This document shows positions 8,419 to 17,105 of a DNA stretch of 64,000 nt, piece by piece. Made by a program: the position numbers and the translations under genes. Location of the stretch: assembly GCA_951812345.1 (NCBI GenBank), contig OX638295.1, forward strand, positions 2,080,965-2,144,964, read 5' to 3'. The notes beneath the pieces were generated by a model. It did not search any database. It was given only the letters and a program-made list of their open reading frames with translations, and had not been told where the DNA came from. This DNA comes from Rhodothermales bacterium. Its GTDB lineage: Bacteria > Bacteroidota > Rhodothermia > Rhodothermales > VXPQ01. Positions within the stretch are counted from its first letter, which is position 1; each line of letters opens with the position of its first letter.

Positions 8419-9495
8419 ATGAAGCCTATGGTCCCCTTTATCCTCACCTCTGGTCTTATCTCTGCCCGTACCCTGCGGGTCCTGATCGTCCTGCTCCTGG
8501 CGGTAGTGCCGGGTTGTGCGCCCGCCCAGGAAACCGAACAAACATCCCCCTGGATGACCGGTAGCTGGCACACCCTTCAAACCGCAGACACTCCCATGCC
8601 GCGCCACGAACATGCGTACGTCGAAGTCGACGGCTTATTCTACCTGATCGGAGGCCGTGGCGATCGCCCGGTACAGGTTTTCGACCCCGTGGCGCAAACA
8701 TGGACCACACGGGGACTGCCCCCGCTGGAAATGCATCATTTCCAGGCCGTCTCTTACAACGGGCTGATCTACATCATCGGGGCCTTTACCGGCGGCTTTC
8801 CCACCGAGACCCCCATCCCGCATATCTATATCTACGATCCTGCCACCGACCAGTGGAAGCAAGGCCCGGAGATACCCGCCCATCGCCAACGGGGCTCAGC
8901 AGGCGTGGTCGTACACCATAACACGTTCTACCTCGTCTCCGGTATTCAGAATGGACACTCCGACGGCCACGTCACTTGGTTCGACGCCTTCGATCCGACC
9001 ACGGGCGCCTGGACAGCGCTTCCGGATGCACCACGCGCGCGCGATCATTTTCAGGTGGCCGTGATCGACGGAAAGTTGTATGCAGCCGGGGGCCGCCGGA
9101 GTTCGCATGCGACGGGCCAAGTCTTTCAACTCACCGAACCGGCGGTGGATGTCTACGATTTTGCGACGGGTGCGTGGTCGACGCTGCCCCCCGCTGAGAA
9201 CCTCCCCACCGAACGAGCGGGCACAACGACCGTTGTATACCACGGCAAGCTCGTTGTCATCGGTGGAGAAAGTGACCAGCCTCCGCCAGCGGAGGGCGCG
9301 CGCCCCCCGGCGCACGACGAGGTGGAGGCCTACGATCCCGAATCCGAAGCGTGGGTTTCCTTGCCGCCGCTGAATCAAGGACGGCATGCCACCCAGGCCA
9401 TCGTGTTCGACGACAATATCTACCTTGTCGCCGGTTCAAGAACCATGGGCGGAACGGAAATCAACTCCCAGGAAGTGTACGCGCTTGCGAATTAG
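8419..9495 (+). CDS. Kelch-repeat lipoprotein
   Basis: 358-residue secreted lipoprotein with lipobox VVPGC (Cys33) after a hydrophobic segment, then about five or six kelch blades. Each blade has a hydrophobic strand, a Gly-Gly pair and a conserved Trp, as in LFYLIGGRGDR, LYAAGGRRSSH, LVVIGGESDQ and IYLVAGSRTMGG. Such propellers bind or modify glycans in galactose-oxidase-like and sialate-mutarotase-like proteins, but I see no catalytic signature. It follows the transporter by 98 bases on the same strand and may be co-transcribed. It converges on the ThuA gene. Confidence 0.8.
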   Translation: MKPMVPFILTSGLISARTLRVLIVLLLAVVPGCAPAQETEQTSPWMTGSWHTLQTADTPMPRHEHAYVEVDGLFYLIGGRGDRPVQVFDPVAQTWTTRGLPPLEMHHFQAVSYNGLIYIIGAFTGGFPTETPIPHIYIYDPATDQWKQGPEIPAHRQRGSAGVVVHHNTFYLVSGIQNGHSDGHVTWFDAFDPTTGAWTALPDAPRARDHFQVAVIDGKLYAAGGRRSSHATGQVFQLTEPAVDVYDFATGAWSTLPPAENLPTERAGTTTVVYHGKLVVIGGESDQPPPAEGARPPAHDEVEAYDPESEAWVSLPPLNQGRHATQAIVFDDNIYLVAGSRTMGGTEINSQEVYALAN

Positions 9496-9530
9496 GGGAC
9501 CTGGAGGCGAGTCCATCCTGCGGTTGGCCC

Positions 9531-10514
9531 TCAACGAACGCTGGTGTGATAAGCGGTAGGGAAATCGTCGGGGAGGGACTGCGTCACTTTTCCGGTTGCG
9601 GCCCATTCGACGCCTCTTTGCAGTATGACGATGAAGCCCACGTTCTGGACAGCAGGGGCGTTGGCGTCTTGATCGGCCCCGACGTGCCCCAAAGTGTTTT
9701 GCAGGACGCGCCCCTGGCCGTAGTCGATGGTGAAAAGGAGCGGCTCGTGGTGGGGCGAAGCATTACGTAAGGTAGGATCGGCAAAGCCAGTGGCGAGAAT
9801 GTTGATGCCTTTGGCCGGGCCACGTAGGCCCGAGTAAACCTCATCATTTGCCTGCAGCCACGTTTCGGGAAGGCCGCGGGTGATGGGATGATTGTGATCT
9901 CGAATCGTAACCAAAAAGTCGTGACGAGGAGGGTGGTAGGCTCCTCCGGGTGAATCATCGTGAACGATGCCGCCGTCCTCCCAGTAGACGCGAGGTCCCC
10001 AGGATTCGTCACGGCTACGCTCGCGACTGGGGTCGTCTGGATTGAGAATCGGGTCGTAGAGTCCAGCGCCGCCCCATCCGCCAATTCCCGTCATGTCCAG
10101 AAACTCAGGCCAGTAGGCGAATGAATTATTCGCCGCGTGAACGGTGACCAGTCCGCCGCCACCCTTAACGTAATCAACGAATGACGCCTTGGTTGATTGA
10201 GACCATTCTGCGCCATCGTAGTCGAGGACGACTACCTGATAGTCGCTCCATTTCGGAGCAAACGATTCCATGTTTTCCCCGAGAGGAGGGGCGACCACCG
10301 TATCGACACTGAAGATTCCGGCAGCGTCTAAGTGTTGGCGAATAGCGGCGCTGGCGCCTTCCCAATTGTGGTATTTGTTGGATTGGCCTGTCACTAGCAT
10401 GACCTTGATTTTCTCGTCAGCGAGGTTGCTGGCGCCGAGTGAAGTAATGACGGCAAAGAAAAGGAGAGTAGTCATCATGACAGGGTTCGGAGGCGGGGTG
10501 AATACTCGCAGCAT
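9531..10514 (-). CDS. ThuA-domain protein, secreted
   Basis: 327-residue protein of the ThuA (trehalose-utilisation-like, class I glutamine-amidotransferase fold) family. Recognisable parts are IKVMLVTGQSNKYHNW, YQVVVLDYDGAEW, GGGLVTVHAANNSFAYWPEF, the HDFLVTIRDHNHPITRGLP segment, and the C-terminal YGQGRVLQNTLGHVGAD. The hydrophobic N terminus looks like a signal peptide; an alternative start at 10478 or 10475 (MMTTLLFF) gives a cleaner one. The family is frequent in polysaccharide-utilisation loci, often beside Gfo/Idh/MocA oxidoreductases such as the one at 15975-17078. Its biochemical role is not settled. Confidence 0.85.
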   Translation of the reverse strand: MLRVFTPPPNPVMMTTLLFFAVITSLGASNLADEKIKVMLVTGQSNKYHNWEGASAAIRQHLDAAGIFSVDTVVAPPLGENMESFAPKWSDYQVVVLDYDGAEWSQSTKASFVDYVKGGGGLVTVHAANNSFAYWPEFLDMTGIGGWGGAGLYDPILNPDDPSRERSRDESWGPRVYWEDGGIVHDDSPGGAYHPPRHDFLVTIRDHNHPITRGLPETWLQANDEVYSGLRGPAKGINILATGFADPTLRNASPHHEPLLFTIDYGQGRVLQNTLGHVGADQDANAPAVQNVGFIVILQRGVEWAATGKVTQSLPDDFPTAYHTSVR

Positions 10515-10682
10515 AAGTATCTATGGTGTGATGAGTTTGGGGTAGCGTCGCGAGGTCTTGGGGTTATTGAGGTCCGGCAATCAATACCGTACAAACTCTC
10601 CGTTAGAGCAAGACGATCAAAAGCTATTGAGTGCAGCGACTAACCAAGGCGTACCCCGTACGGGCGCAGGGCATCCGTTCAC

Positions 10683-11864
10683 TCATAGATGTTCGACAAT
10701 GAAACGGGCACACCCCTGCACTTGCTCTACCAGGGTCTCAATCGGACCAGGCTGCACATGCACAGTGGGGATGAGAACGGAAATCGCTGCGACGATGGTG
10801 TTGCTGATTATTATAGGTACAGCTATAGCCTGGACGCCCTGTTGATACTCCCCATCCTCCCGAGCGAAGCGCTGCTCGCGTATGACCTGCAGCGATTGCA
10901 ACAGGGCTTCTATGTTGGTCATCGTCTTCGGGGTGAACGTTGCAAGGTCGATCTCCCCCAGTAGCTGCCGAATACCCGCCTCGTCCTTGTCCATGAGGAG
11001 TACCTTTCCCGCCGCCGTGGCATGTAGCGGCAGACGGGCGTCGTGGGGAAGCACCACACGGAGCGGCAGGCACCCCTCAGCCTGGTGCACCACGACCGCC
11101 TCCTGCTGGTCATGACAGACCACTATGACCGTCTCTTGGATCTCCTCGACAAGCTCGGAGACGCCCTTTCTAAGAACCTCCATAAAATGATCTGGCAGCG
11201 CTTCGACTGCAGCGAGTTGAATGGAGCGTATTTTCAGGTAACGACCGGATCTGCGGATATGCTGGACCATCGCCCGTTCAGCGAGATCAGCGTCATGCGC
11301 CTCCAGTGCATCGAGGATCGTGAGGTGCTCGGGCAATGTCTCTGCCGGCGGACGCAGCAGACCCTGCGCGAGTGCGATGCTAAGAATCTGGAACGAGTCC
11401 AGAATCTTCGTCAGCATTGGGTCCTCAACGATAGAGGAGAGATAATAGTGGAATTCCTGATCCGCCTTTCGATAGACTGCCCAGTCATCAGGCGTGGTCT
11501 GCTCTACGGCAGAGGTGATGAGCGAGCGCAGATAGGCGATGTGCTGCGGCTTGGCCCGTTCGGCCGCCAATCTGCAGACTAGCCCCTCCAACACGCCACG
11601 TATCTCCCATATGCTCGCCAATTCATCGTGCGTAAACGAGCGCACATAGGCGACGCCGCGCGACGCCATCTCTAAGAATTGTTGTTGGACCAGTGTGGAA
11701 ATCGCCCTGCGAAGAGGTGTACGGCTAATCCCGAGCCGTTCGGCGAGCGATTCCTGGACGATTTGCTCCCCCGGCCTCAGGACACCCTGCACGATCATAT
11801 TCCGGATCTCCTGATAAGCACGTTCGTCGAGCGAAGCATGCCCTGTAGAATTATCTCCTGTCAT
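10683..11864 (-). CDS. Fused regulator: GntR winged helix, FCD domain and IclR effector domain
   Basis: 393-residue transcription regulator. Residues about 13-76 are a GntR winged helix (AYQEIRNMIVQGVLRPGEQIVQESLAERLGISRTPLRRA). Residues 80-210 are an FCD ligand domain with likely metal ligands Asp135, His139, His180 and His202. Residues about 225-393 match an IclR effector domain: LPLHATAAGKVLL, a central TPKTMTN turn, and EYQQGVQAIAVPIIISNTIVAAISV. Each family normally pairs one DNA-binding domain with one sensor, so two different sensors on one protein is unusual. The frame is continuous, with no sign of sequencing error at the junction. Position and GTAC palindromes nearby suggest that it controls the acid-sugar and SusC/D genes; this is inference. 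Confidence 0.85.
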   Translation of the reverse strand: MTGDNSTGHASLDERAYQEIRNMIVQGVLRPGEQIVQESLAERLGISRTPLRRAISTLVQQQFLEMASRGVAYVRSFTHDELASIWEIRGVLEGLVCRLAAERAKPQHIAYLRSLITSAVEQTTPDDWAVYRKADQEFHYYLSSIVEDPMLTKILDSFQILSIALAQGLLRPPAETLPEHLTILDALEAHDADLAERAMVQHIRRSGRYLKIRSIQLAAVEALPDHFMEVLRKGVSELVEEIQETVIVVCHDQQEAVVVHQAEGCLPLRVVLPHDARLPLHATAAGKVLLMDKDEAGIRQLLGEIDLATFTPKTMTNIEALLQSLQVIREQRFAREDGEYQQGVQAIAVPIIISNTIVAAISVLIPTVHVQPGPIETLVEQVQGCARFIVEHL

Positions 11865-11875
11865 TTTGTCGCCAG

Positions 11876-11893
11876 TTGGTACACGTCGTACAC
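11876..11893. promoter_or_regulatory. Candidate autoregulatory operator upstream of the fused regulator
   Basis: Just upstream of the regulator start (11864) the plus strand reads TTGGTACACGTCGTACAC, with two GTACAC units nine bases apart. It resembles the GTATAC and GTGTAC palindromes at 1973-2069, 6764-6897 and 28767-28774. Placement supports autoregulation, but nothing proves binding. Confidence 0.35.
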
Positions 11894-12059
11894 TTTTACC
11901 GTTTTCCGCATTTGGGTATTCTAAGCCGCCTGTTTAGTTCCATCTCGCGAACTCGCATTCCGTACAGGATGAGAGGCTTATGAAGTTCTCGGTTCAAATG
12001 CAAAGCGAACATGGGCTTTTACTCCAAAATCTGTTCAGGGGGAGGGCCGGTGTGGGTAC

Positions 12060-12908
12060 TCAGTCTCGGATGAGGTCGAACGTGTCCGGGTTTGGACCAT
12101 TGCGACCGGCTTCCCCACGGTCAAGCCTCGTGATCAGATCGATATCCACAGGATCCAGTTCAAAGTCGAACAGATCGAAGTTTTCTTCCATCCGCGTCCG
12201 CTTCCCCGTCTTGGGGAAAATGACATCCCCCCGCTGAAGGTGCCACCGTAGCACGACTTGCGCCGGCGTCTTGCCCTCCCTGGCGGCGATCTCGCCGATT
12301 ATGATATCATCGAGCACCTCGCCCTGCTTGAGCGGCGACCACCCCTCAGTGACGATCTGATGCTCGTACCCAAAGGCGCGCACAGCATCGTTAGTGAAAT
12401 AAGGATGCACCTCGATCTGGTTCACTGCCGGCGCTATGTCGGTCTCATCCAGCAGCCGCTTCAAGTGATCAATCTGGAAGTTCGACACGCCAATGGAGCG
12501 AGCGCGGCCATCCCGCTTAAACTCCTCAAGCGTCTTCCATGTCGAAACGAAATCACCACCGTAGAGCGTAGGCAGCGGCCAATGGATCAGGAACAGGTCC
12601 ACATAGTCGAACCCAAGCCTGGCGAGCGTCGCGTCGAAGGCTTTCCGGGCGTCATCGGGGTGATGATACCCATTGTTGAGCTTGCTGGTTACGAAGACTT
12701 CGGTCCGGTCCAGGCCGAAGGCGCGAACGGCCTCGCCCACGCCTTGTTCGTTGCGGTACATCTGGGCCGTATCGAAGTGCCGATATCCGACCTCAAGGGC
12801 TTCGCGCACTGCGGCTGCCGTATTCTCTGGCCTGATTTGGAAGACGCCAAATCCGAGTTGAGGGATGGTATTGCCGTCGTTTAGGGTGATGCCGGGAATT
12901 TCGCCCAT
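12060..12908 (-). CDS. Aldo/keto reductase (2,5-diketo-gluconate reductase type)
   Basis: 282-residue NADPH-dependent carbonyl reductase, cytoplasmic. The AKR catalytic set is present: Asp46 and Tyr51 in HFDTAQMYRNE, Lys76 in VTSKLNN, His109 in LFLIHWPLP. Cofactor-binding residues follow in IGVSNFQ and near the C terminus in FPKTGKRTRMEENFDLFDFEL. The sequence fits the AKR5-like group, which reduces keto-sugars and simple aldehydes. It is the last gene of the minus-strand polysaccharide block, 65 bases downstream of the small glycosidase remnant. Substrate unknown. Confidence 0.88.
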   Translation of the reverse strand: MGEIPGITLNDGNTIPQLGFGVFQIRPENTAAAVREALEVGYRHFDTAQMYRNEQGVGEAVRAFGLDRTEVFVTSKLNNGYHHPDDARKAFDATLARLGFDYVDLFLIHWPLPTLYGGDFVSTWKTLEEFKRDGRARSIGVSNFQIDHLKRLLDETDIAPAVNQIEVHPYFTNDAVRAFGYEHQIVTEGWSPLKQGEVLDDIIIGEIAAREGKTPAQVVLRWHLQRGDVIFPKTGKRTRMEENFDLFDFELDPVDIDLITRLDRGEAGRNGPNPDTFDLIRD

Positions 12909-12973
12909 CGTTTTTTGATTTTGAGGTGTAACTCAGTCGTCCAGCAGACCGACCGATCCACTATCGAGATACG

Positions 12974-13165
12974 TCACTCGTTGGCTGCCGCGCGCACGAG
13001 CGCAACCCAGTCGCTACCGTCGTCGAACGTTACCGTCACGGGGCGCCAGCGCTTGAGTTCACCAGTGACCTGCCCTTCAGACTGGGCGAGCGCAGCGCCC
13101 AACCCACAGGGGTGCGTAAGCCCGAAGAGGCAGAGGAGGGGCATTGCCAGTAGAGTAGGTTTCAT
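12974..13165 (-). pseudogene. Internally deleted copy of the DUF5060 glycosidase (63 residues)
   Basis: The frame encodes a signal peptide (MKPTLLAMPLLCLFGL...), then EGQVTGELKRWRPVTVTFDD, then immediately SDWVALVRAAANE and a stop. The first part matches the mature N terminus of the intact glycosidase at 13917-15905 (EGQVTGELKRWHPVTITFDG) and the last part matches its C terminus (EDWVILVRAR). About 600 central residues are missing and the joint is in frame. It is therefore a collapsed paralogue, probably without enzymatic activity, although the remaining 63-residue exported peptide could still be made. Confidence 0.75.
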
Positions 13166-13238
13166 CGCGTACCTGTGAAAGTGAAGAGTTGAATCGATGG
13201 GGAATGCAAACGATAGTCCCCATGTCAGATCCGCCCTC

Positions 13239-13808
13239 TCAGCGGGTCGGCGTAAGAACCAGGTGCCGCCATCGTCCCCGCGAATAAGCATAGGCCTCAC
13301 CCTCTGGGATCTTCTCGTTCGAATGCGGAATGGATGCTACCCGAATGGTATCGCCCGTGCTGAGCTTGATATCGTTCCATGTGTGCGTGGCGAGGCCAAA
13401 CGGCTCGGTCTCCTCCGGGTTGACGAACTCCCCTACCTGCGTCCTGTTCACAAACAGGCGATAGGTCGACTCACCATCCTCCTCTGGTACGGTCTCGATC
13501 GTCACATCGTATGTGCCAGAAGCTCCATGCCACTGTGTTTGCGCCGCCCCGTATTGATCCGGGTACGTGACGGAGTTTACAGCCAGGACGCCATTGTTCT
13601 CGTCTCTGTAGACCGGGACGTACCCTTCCACCTCCAAGTGTTCGAAGTCTTCTAGCGCAGCGAGCGTGTCGACCGCGAGGACTTCGGATGTCGCCGTGGA
13701 GCCATTCGTCTGCTCCTGCCCACATGCAGCAAACATCAACCCGGCTGTGACAACGACCCACAGGCGCCCTCTAAGCATGCGGCTCTGATGATGGGAGACG
13801 AGATTCAT
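13239..13808 (-). CDS. Lipoprotein with a carbohydrate-binding-like beta domain
   Basis: Up to 189 residues. The start giving MLRGRLWVVVTAGLMFAACG (13778) makes a compact lipoprotein signal; the longer start at 13808 is also possible. The lipobox is FAAC. The rest is a single predicted beta-sandwich (YDVTIETVPEEDGESTYRLFVN, HTWNDIKLSTGDTIRVASIPHSN, YSRGRWRHLVLTP). This pattern resembles domains found at the C termini of some surface glycosidases, so I infer surface glycan binding. It sits 108 bases downstream of the DUF5060 glycosidase gene. No exact family recognised. Confidence 0.7.
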   Translation of the reverse strand: MNLVSHHQSRMLRGRLWVVVTAGLMFAACGQEQTNGSTATSEVLAVDTLAALEDFEHLEVEGYVPVYRDENNGVLAVNSVTYPDQYGAAQTQWHGASGTYDVTIETVPEEDGESTYRLFVNRTQVGEFVNPEETEPFGLATHTWNDIKLSTGDTIRVASIPHSNEKIPEGEAYAYSRGRWRHLVLTPTR

Positions 13809-13916
13809 AAACAGGTGGGATCAAAAGTAAGGGAAGCTCGGGGCGAACTGGCGAAAACAGACGCTATTCTTGCGGGAGTGCAGGCATGAGGAACGAACCG
13901 GACTAATGAGCCGAGC

Positions 13917-15905
13917 CTAGCGTGCCCGTACGAGTATAACCCAGTCCTCTCGCACATCCTCGGGCGGCATCCCGAGGGAGACCATTCCCGGCCCCGCGAC
14001 CTCAACGACGCGGCCACCCTGTATGCGCGGCTGCCTGATCGTGGGGACTGCAGAAAGCACAGTGGCTGGTTCTCGCGAATAGGTCTCCTCGGTTGCCAGA
14101 ACGCGGCCTTGCTGCAGAGCACCGCCCGTGCGCGGGTTATACCATTCGACCGTGAAGGCCCCCTGGTGGTCCTGGAGATTGAGTGTGGACGCCCCTCCGT
14201 CCGGCAGGTAGATAACGTATACCTCACCGGGATCGGTGAAGACGAAATCCTTCTCGCTCCGCGTCAGGTTATTGGCATTATTCATCTCCCAGAACGGGAT
14301 CTCGTTTTCGCGGTAGAAGTCCATAGCGTACCGCGTGTAATTCCACAGCGCGTCCCGGCTGCGCCAGTCCTCGGCATTGAGGTCGTTCTGCTCCTCCCCG
14401 TACCCGAAGTACCACTCGACGCCGTCCCCGCCGGCGGCGATCGTGGCCCAGTATGTCGCCCTGGCTTCGTCCTGATTGTAGTTGTCGTCAAAGTCGTCCG
14501 TCGTCACGCCTAGACCGCCGGTTCCCGCCTCATCGAGCGATACGTTCCATTGTCGGTCGGCATCGTTCGACTGGTTGACGAACCTGGAGACGACTTCGAA
14601 GTTGTGCCACGGCCGCATGCTGTTCGTCTGGACGGACGGACCCTCCAGATATTCATATCCCAGTAGAGGCGTATAGACCTCGTCATACCGATTCGGGTAC
14701 GAATGAATGACGACAGGGTGGTCGTAAGGATCGAGCATATGAATGTACTTCGCATCCGCCTTGGCGTGCGTCTGATCAGGATCATTCAGTTCCAGCATGA
14801 GATCGTGTTCTTCCGCGAGGTTCCAGTTGAGCGCGTGGTGATGGCCGAAGCGGGCGATAAGCTCACGATAGTAAAGCTTGCGCTGCGGGCCTAGTTCGCC
14901 CCCGTCGAGGAGCTGGTCATTCTCCGTCTCATGCGTCTTAACGTGAATAAAGAGGCCGAGACGATCTGCGTGGCTCAGCACGATATTCCACTGCGCCAGC
15001 TTCGAGACGTCATAACGATCCATTTCCGTGTGCGTAATCCACGGCCACACGTTCTTGCCGTCTCCACCCGCCGTTAGGCTCAAAAACGAAAAGGCATTCA
15101 TGCCTTTCCCGGCCAGGTAGTTGAGCGCACCGATGAGCCCCTTGCCCTTCTCCCCCTGCCACGTCGGATCACCCGGCTCCCAGTCCTGCACGTGCGCGCT
15201 GTACGCCTTGAGCGGCGTGGCTCCACGACGATCCCTGTACTGCGTACTGCCCCAGAGCAGAACGTCTCCGTAGCTGTGGTCGAATTCGCCGCTGTGGGTA
15301 TAGGTACCGTCGAAGTCCTTATAGCCCAGTAGCGTCTCGGGAGCGTCGGCCCCGCCTTTCATGAACCACTCGCCGTTGTCGAAGCGCAGGTAACGCTCGC
15401 CCACATAGCGCAGCATCCCCTTGCCCCGAAAGTCACGACCGCTCTTGTCTGTCTCTGCCACAGTAAATGTACCCTGAGCCCCGTCGAAAGCCGTCGCCTC
15501 TCCCGCCGTCGGACTCAGGCTGATCGCCACGTCGTCGCCCTGGCGGAATGAGGCTGTGTAGCTCCACGAGCCCGTCCTTGAGGGCGTAAAGTGCGCGCGC
15601 CACTTGTTGCCGGAGGTGGCGCCGGTCTCGGCGGCGTCGCCGTCGGCGGCGAAGTAGCCGGGCACGACGAGGGCATCCTGGCCGTCTTCGTGGCGGAAGG
15701 CGACGTTGAGGCGGTAGTAGCGGAAGGGGTTGGGTTCGCCGGTCTCGCCGGCGGCGGGGCCGTCGAAGGTGATCGTCACCGGGTGCCAGCGCTTGAGTTC
15801 ACCCGTAACCTGGCCTTCTTGCTGGGCCAGGGCGACACCTGGCCCAATCATGATCAGGGCAAACAGGGTTGCCGGAAGTATTCTTTTTAGCATAGTTCTT
15901 CTCAA
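13917..15905 (-). CDS. DUF5060-domain glycoside hydrolase-like protein, secreted
   Basis: 662 residues with a signal peptide ending around GVALAQQ. Residues about 30-145 form an N-terminal beta domain of DUF5060 type (EGQVTGELKRWHPVTITFDGPAAGETGEPNPFRYYRLNV). A TIM-barrel region of DUF4038-like character follows, with MKGGADAPETLLGY, MNAFSFLSLTAGGDGKNVWPW, ALNWNLAEEHD and VSLDEAGTGG. The Glu residues in LAEEHD and SLDEAG are candidate catalytic acids. The tail is a small beta domain ending EDWVILVRAR. An alternative start lies at 15893. Related proteins act on plant or algal polysaccharides; I cannot assign a linkage. Confidence 0.8.
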   Translation of the reverse strand: MRRTMLKRILPATLFALIMIGPGVALAQQEGQVTGELKRWHPVTITFDGPAAGETGEPNPFRYYRLNVAFRHEDGQDALVVPGYFAADGDAAETGATSGNKWRAHFTPSRTGSWSYTASFRQGDDVAISLSPTAGEATAFDGAQGTFTVAETDKSGRDFRGKGMLRYVGERYLRFDNGEWFMKGGADAPETLLGYKDFDGTYTHSGEFDHSYGDVLLWGSTQYRDRRGATPLKAYSAHVQDWEPGDPTWQGEKGKGLIGALNYLAGKGMNAFSFLSLTAGGDGKNVWPWITHTEMDRYDVSKLAQWNIVLSHADRLGLFIHVKTHETENDQLLDGGELGPQRKLYYRELIARFGHHHALNWNLAEEHDLMLELNDPDQTHAKADAKYIHMLDPYDHPVVIHSYPNRYDEVYTPLLGYEYLEGPSVQTNSMRPWHNFEVVSRFVNQSNDADRQWNVSLDEAGTGGLGVTTDDFDDNYNQDEARATYWATIAAGGDGVEWYFGYGEEQNDLNAEDWRSRDALWNYTRYAMDFYRENEIPFWEMNNANNLTRSEKDFVFTDPGEVYVIYLPDGGASTLNLQDHQGAFTVEWYNPRTGGALQQGRVLATEETYSREPATVLSAVPTIRQPRIQGGRVVEVAGPGMVSLGMPPEDVREDWVILVRAR

Positions 15906-15974
15906 GTGGAGGATGTTAATGGCGCTTCTGCCTCTGAGGAGCGCCTGATTTCGTGTGCAACGGGTCGTGACGCC

Positions 15975-17078
15975 TCAAGCATGCCCTTCAACGTGTATAT
16001 CCAGCAATGCGTGCTGTGCCTCTGGTGCATCTATCCGTACGACCTGGTCGAGGGCGGTCGACTCGTAGCAGGCCTCAACGACACGGAGTGTCTTGAGATA
16101 ATCCGCGCCGCCGCTCTCAAACGGAGTTCCATTAAGAAACCCGTCGACGAAGTGCCGTTGTACGAAATAGCAGCTATCTCCGCCTAAACCACGATCTATA
16201 TGCGGGTATTCGTGATCGTATGCCGGCTGCCCAAGAGGCTTGATACGCATACGGCCATCCGGGTGAAGGCACAAGCTGGCATTACTGGCATCCACGCGCA
16301 TGGTCCCGAAGGTGTACCGTACAGGAGCGCTCGTGTCGAGCTCGTTGTACCTATTGGCATCCAGCACGGCGGTAGCCCCGTTCTCGAAGCCGAACACGAT
16401 CTGTCCACTGTCCTCACCTGCGATCACATCATTCAGACGGCGCAGCCGTGCATAAACCGTTTGCACCTCACCCAATAGAAAGCGGAAGGCGTCAATGAAA
16501 TGCACGCCCGTCTCGAAAACGAAGAGACGGGGGTACTCGCGAAAGTAGGGCTGGCGATCCAGATAAGCATTATCACCCCACCCGTCCCCGGTGCGCATGC
16601 AGAAGGAGATGGAGAAGAGCTCGCCGAGCACGCCCTGGTGATGGAGCCGCTTCACCTCACGGTACCACGGCTGCCAGCGCCAGTTCTCGTGCACCATAAA
16701 ACGTACGCCGGCCCCCTCTACGTTCTGCACGATCTGCTGCGCCTCCTCGTACGTGGGAGCGAGTGGCTTTTGGCAGATCACATGAATGCCAAGCTGGGCT
16801 GCATACGTGCAGAGTTCGAGGTGTGCGTCTGGCTGAGTGATGATGTCCACGAAGTCAGGCTGCTCACGGTCGAGCATCTCTCGGTAGTCGGTATAGGCGT
16901 GAGGAATACCGAACTGCTCGGCTGCCGCCTGGGCCTTTCCCTCATCCAGATCGGCCACCGCTACCAGATCGACTTGCGGGATGCGGCTCCACGCCTCATA
17001 CTGGAAGCGACTGAAGTAACCAGCACCGATCCCCACTCCACGCAACTTAGTACCGGACTGCTCCGAAGATGCTCGCAT
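15975..17078 (-). CDS. Gfo/Idh/MocA family oxidoreductase
   Basis: 367-residue NAD(P)-dependent sugar oxidoreductase. The Rossmann part has VGIGAGYFSRFQYEAW near residue 15 and ADLDEGKAQAAAEQFGI. The catalytic-lysine motif appears as HVICQKPLAPT, where most members have EKP. The C-terminal substrate domain contains HENWRWQPWYREV, FETGVHFIDAFRFLLGE and VDGFLNGTPFESGGADYLKTLRVVEA. No signal peptide, so probably cytoplasmic. It lies 27 bases downstream of a lipoprotein gene and 69 bases upstream of the DUF5060 glycosidase gene, in line with an oligosaccharide-processing operon. Substrate unknown. Confidence 0.88.
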   Translation of the reverse strand: MRASSEQSGTKLRGVGIGAGYFSRFQYEAWSRIPQVDLVAVADLDEGKAQAAAEQFGIPHAYTDYREMLDREQPDFVDIITQPDAHLELCTYAAQLGIHVICQKPLAPTYEEAQQIVQNVEGAGVRFMVHENWRWQPWYREVKRLHHQGVLGELFSISFCMRTGDGWGDNAYLDRQPYFREYPRLFVFETGVHFIDAFRFLLGEVQTVYARLRRLNDVIAGEDSGQIVFGFENGATAVLDANRYNELDTSAPVRYTFGTMRVDASNASLCLHPDGRMRIKPLGQPAYDHEYPHIDRGLGGDSCYFVQRHFVDGFLNGTPFESGGADYLKTLRVVEACYESTALDQVVRIDAPEAQHALLDIHVEGHA

Positions 17079-17105
17079 AAAAACACCAGGTAAGAGTTCA
17101 ACTAC

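Noticed and set aside
9231-9242. TTGTATACCA as a further operator
   Set aside because: It lies inside the kelch-protein coding sequence, away from any promoter, and is probably chance.
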